A stretch of DNA of 14,036 nucleotides from an uncultured Bacteroidales bacterium (GTDB lineage Bacteria; Bacteroidota; Bacteroidia; Bacteroidales; P3), in contig CAMWQD010000008.1 in NCBI GenBank assembly GCA_947176325.1, positions 1-14,036 on the forward strand. Direction: 5' to 3'. Position 1 is the stretch's first letter; each line of letters opens with the position of its first letter. The notes below the pieces were generated by a model, which saw nothing but the letters and a program-made list of their open reading frames with translations, was not told the origin of the DNA and made no database searches. The position numbers and the translations under genes were made by a program. Below, in pieces: positions 12,122-14,036 of this stretch.

Positions 12122-13750
12122 TTGAAGAAATCCGTATCCTTTTGGGCTCTCCTCCTCTTGTTCTTTACCGTGGGGGTTTGGGTGGGTATTATAATGATGC
12201 AGAGGAAACTCGCCGTTATAAGACCCGCCTTGACGCGCCCGTCCGTGCCGTATGCGCCGGGAAACAAGCTGGGTGCGGTGATGGAGTTTATCGAGAATAA
12301 CTACGTCGATACCATCAACGAGGAGAAAGTGACCCAAGTGGGTTTGGATGCCGTTCTGCACAGTCTCGACCCGCATTCGGCCTATCTTCCCGCACAGGAT
12401 TTCGAGAAAGCCGAAGAAGAGATACAGAGCAACTTTCAGGGCATAGGCGTGCAGTTCCGCATGATAGACGATACCGTCACGGTTATCATGCCTATCAGCG
12501 GCGGCCCGTCGGAAAAGGCGGGCGTGCTGCCCGGCGACCGCATCATCGTGGCCGGAGACGACACCCTTTCGGGAAAGAAGATGTCTACCGACAACGTGAT
12601 GAAGAAGCTCAAGGGGCCCAAGGGCACCAAGGTGCGTTTGGGCTTGCAGCGCGCGCAGACCGAGGGTTTGGTTTGGGTGGAGGTGAAGCGGAACGTGATA
12701 CCTACCTACAGCGTCGACGTGGCGTTTGTGGTGGAACCGGGCTTGGGTTATATAAAGGTGAGCCGCTTTGCCGTCAACACGGCCAAGGAATTCGAGAAAG
12801 CCGTGCGTTCCCTTGCCCGTCAGGGCGTGAAGACGCTGATCGTGGACCTGCGGTCCAACGGCGGCGGCTTGCTGGGGGCGTGTCTCGATATGGCGGATAT
12901 GTTCTTGAAAGAAGGGCAGGGGATTGTCTACACCGAGGGTCGGAGCCGCCGCCGTACCGAAGTCCTCGCCACGGGAAACGGACGCTATCAGGATATGGCC
13001 TTGATTGTGCTTATGGATGAATGGTCGGCTTCGGCCAGCGAGATTTTCGCCGGGGCGATACAAGACAACGACCGCGGCCTGGTGGTGGGGCGGCGTTCAT
13101 TCGGCAAAGGGCTGGTGCAGGAGCAGACGGCGCTTTCGGACGGCAGCGCCCTGCGGCTTACCGTGGCGCGATACTATACGCCCAGCGGCCGATGCATTCA
13201 GAAATCCTACGAGGGCGGTTACGCCGACTATGAAGAAGAGATGATGCGCCGCTATCTGAGCGGCGAAATGACGGGCGAGGACACCGCATCGCATACCGAC
13301 ACCGTGAAGTATTATACCCTATCAGGCCGCGTGGTTTACGGAGGGGGCGGCATTCAGCCCGACATAGCCGTGCCCTACCGCACCGACAGCCTGTTTGTCT
13401 ATACCAATAAACTCTCCTCGGCGGGCTATACCTACGACTTCAGCTTCAACTACGCCAATACGCACCGCGCCGAACTGAAGAAACGCTATCCCGATGCCGA
13501 AAGCTTCACGAAATACTTTGTGTTCGACGATGCCCTGTTCGAAGATTTCCTGCGCTATTCGGAAAGCAAGGGGCTCGAACGTCATCCCGAAAGCCTTGCC
13601 AAATATGGCGACGACGTGCGGCTCACGCTCAAAGCCCTTATCGGAAGAAACCTCTACGATGATGCGGGTTTTTATCCCACCTACCTGCAACGCGACAACG
13701 ACTTTCTCGAAGCCTTGCGCGTATATGAAAACGGAGGGAAATCAAACTGA
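12122..13750 (+). CDS. S41 family C-terminal processing protease (CtpA/Prc-type) with PDZ domain
   Basis: A membrane-anchored periplasmic serine protease (542 residues) of the tail-specific family, which recognises C-termini of envelope proteins. Residues 5-25 are a hydrophobic segment after KK, read as an uncleaved anchor. The PDZ domain spans about 95-175 (GIGVQFRM, then GGPSEKAGVLPGDRI). The catalytic core contains LIVDLRSNGGG (239-249), WSASASEI with nucleophile Ser304, and SFGKGLVQ with general base Lys329; the 25-residue spacing matches Prc (Ser452/Lys477). Residues about 415-542, after VVYGGGGIQPDIAVP, are a C-terminal extension seen in Bacteroidota members. The start must be TTG at 12122: a stop precedes it in frame by 3 nt, and the first ATG in frame (12194) would lose the anchor. 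It lies 15 bp after the TPR gene and 18 bp before a lipoprotein gene, so co-transcription is likely. Confidence 0.94.
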   Translation: MKKSVSFWALLLLFFTVGVWVGIIMMQRKLAVIRPALTRPSVPYAPGNKLGAVMEFIENNYVDTINEEKVTQVGLDAVLHSLDPHSAYLPAQDFEKAEEEIQSNFQGIGVQFRMIDDTVTVIMPISGGPSEKAGVLPGDRIIVAGDDTLSGKKMSTDNVMKKLKGPKGTKVRLGLQRAQTEGLVWVEVKRNVIPTYSVDVAFVVEPGLGYIKVSRFAVNTAKEFEKAVRSLARQGVKTLIVDLRSNGGGLLGACLDMADMFLKEGQGIVYTEGRSRRRTEVLATGNGRYQDMALIVLMDEWSASASEIFAGAIQDNDRGLVVGRRSFGKGLVQEQTALSDGSALRLTVARYYTPSGRCIQKSYEGGYADYEEEMMRRYLSGEMTGEDTASHTDTVKYYTLSGRVVYGGGGIQPDIAVPYRTDSLFVYTNKLSSAGYTYDFSFNYANTHRAELKKRYPDAESFTKYFVFDDALFEDFLRYSESKGLERHPESLAKYGDDVRLTLKALIGRNLYDDAGFYPTYLQRDNDFLEALRVYENGGKSN

Positions 13751-13768
13751 CACTCAAAACAAGACAAC

Positions 13769-14036
13769 ATGAAGAAGAATGTTTGCCTTTTCGCTACCCT
13801 GACGGCGGGACTCCTGCTCCTCGGAGCCTGCACGCATACGCCCACCCTCACGGTCGTTTTCGAAAATGTGCCGGATCAAACTGTCGACGTGAACTACGCG
13901 CAGATTCCCGATTTGTCGGAAATCTCCCACGACACCCTGCTGTCCGCCAACGGAAAATTGGTGTGGAACCACGAAATCACCCAACCTACCGAAGTGCGCA
14001 TGGCTTTGGCGCAATACGGCGACAATCCCATATCGT
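13769..14036 (+). CDS. Putative lipoprotein, N-terminal part (3' truncated)
   Basis: The frame is open from the ATG to the window end (89 codons), so the gene is cut off. It begins MKKNVCLFATLTAGLLLLGAC, a lipoprotein signal peptide with lipobox LGAC; Cys21 would be lipidated. The residues after Cys are THTPT, lacking the acidic stretch that directs lipoproteins to the cell surface in Bacteroidota, so a periplasm-facing location is more likely (inference). The following part (LTVVFENVPDQTVDVNYAQI and onward) looks like a small beta-domain and faintly recalls the N-terminal DUF4369-type domain of thioredoxin-like TlpA lipoproteins, but no thioredoxin motif is within view, so function is left open. 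It lies 18 bp after the S41 gene, with no terminator or Shine-Dalgarno site between, and is probably part of the same transcript. Confidence 0.8.
   Translation, partial: MKKNVCLFATLTAGLLLLGACTHTPTLTVVFENVPDQTVDVNYAQIPDLSEISHDTLLSANGKLVWNHEITQPTEVRMALAQYGDNPIS

Noticed and set aside
10931..13063. 710-codon minus-strand open frame across the TPR and S41 genes
   Set aside because: It spans two genes that share a frame and both avoid TTA/CTA/TCA; no family resemblance.

Overview
The window looks like ordinary chromosomal core sequence from a member of the Bacteroidota, most likely the order Bacteroidales. The grounds are an S46 dipeptidyl-peptidase (a family typical of this phylum), a DUF349 repeat protein joined to trmD, a divergent clpC/gyrA pair, a possible TTTG / TAnnTTTG-type promoter, few Shine-Dalgarno sites, and lipoprotein and TPR genes of Bacteroidales type. 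Coding DNA is moderately GC-rich and the intergenic gaps are AT-rich. The genus cannot be fixed by eye. There is no tRNA, rRNA, CRISPR array, insertion sequence, integrase or phage gene, and no intergenic stretch over 300 bp; the longest is 268 bp, between clpC and gyrA.

Layout. (1) 1-3582, plus strand: the 3' part of an S46 peptidase gene, then a DUF349 protein, then trmD (tRNA m1G37 methyltransferase), whose ATG shares a base with the DUF349 stop codon. (2) 3579-8094, minus strand, read leftward: clpC, a phosphomannomutase/phosphoglucomutase, and smpB, with gaps of 37 and 27 bp. The smpB and trmD ends overlap tail to tail by 4 nt. (3) 8095-8362: a divergent control region with a candidate promoter on each strand and an inverted repeat over the gyrA one. 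(4) 8363-14036, plus strand: gyrA, a secreted TPR protein, an S41 (CtpA/Prc-type) protease with a TTG start, and the beginning of a lipoprotein gene, with gaps of 42, 15 and 18 bp.

How the genes fit together. SmpB (trans-translation) and ClpC (unfoldase for ClpP) both serve protein quality control and lie on the same strand; TrmD protects reading-frame maintenance. Downstream of gyrA is an envelope cluster. A periplasmic TPR protein encoded directly before a membrane-anchored PDZ-S41 protease resembles, in composition, the NlpI-Prc and LbcA-CtpA adaptor-protease pairs of Proteobacteria. That pairing is my best candidate for under-described biology here, but it rests on gene order and domain content alone. 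I see no evidence of an exotic defence or mobile system. Both ends of the window cut genes.
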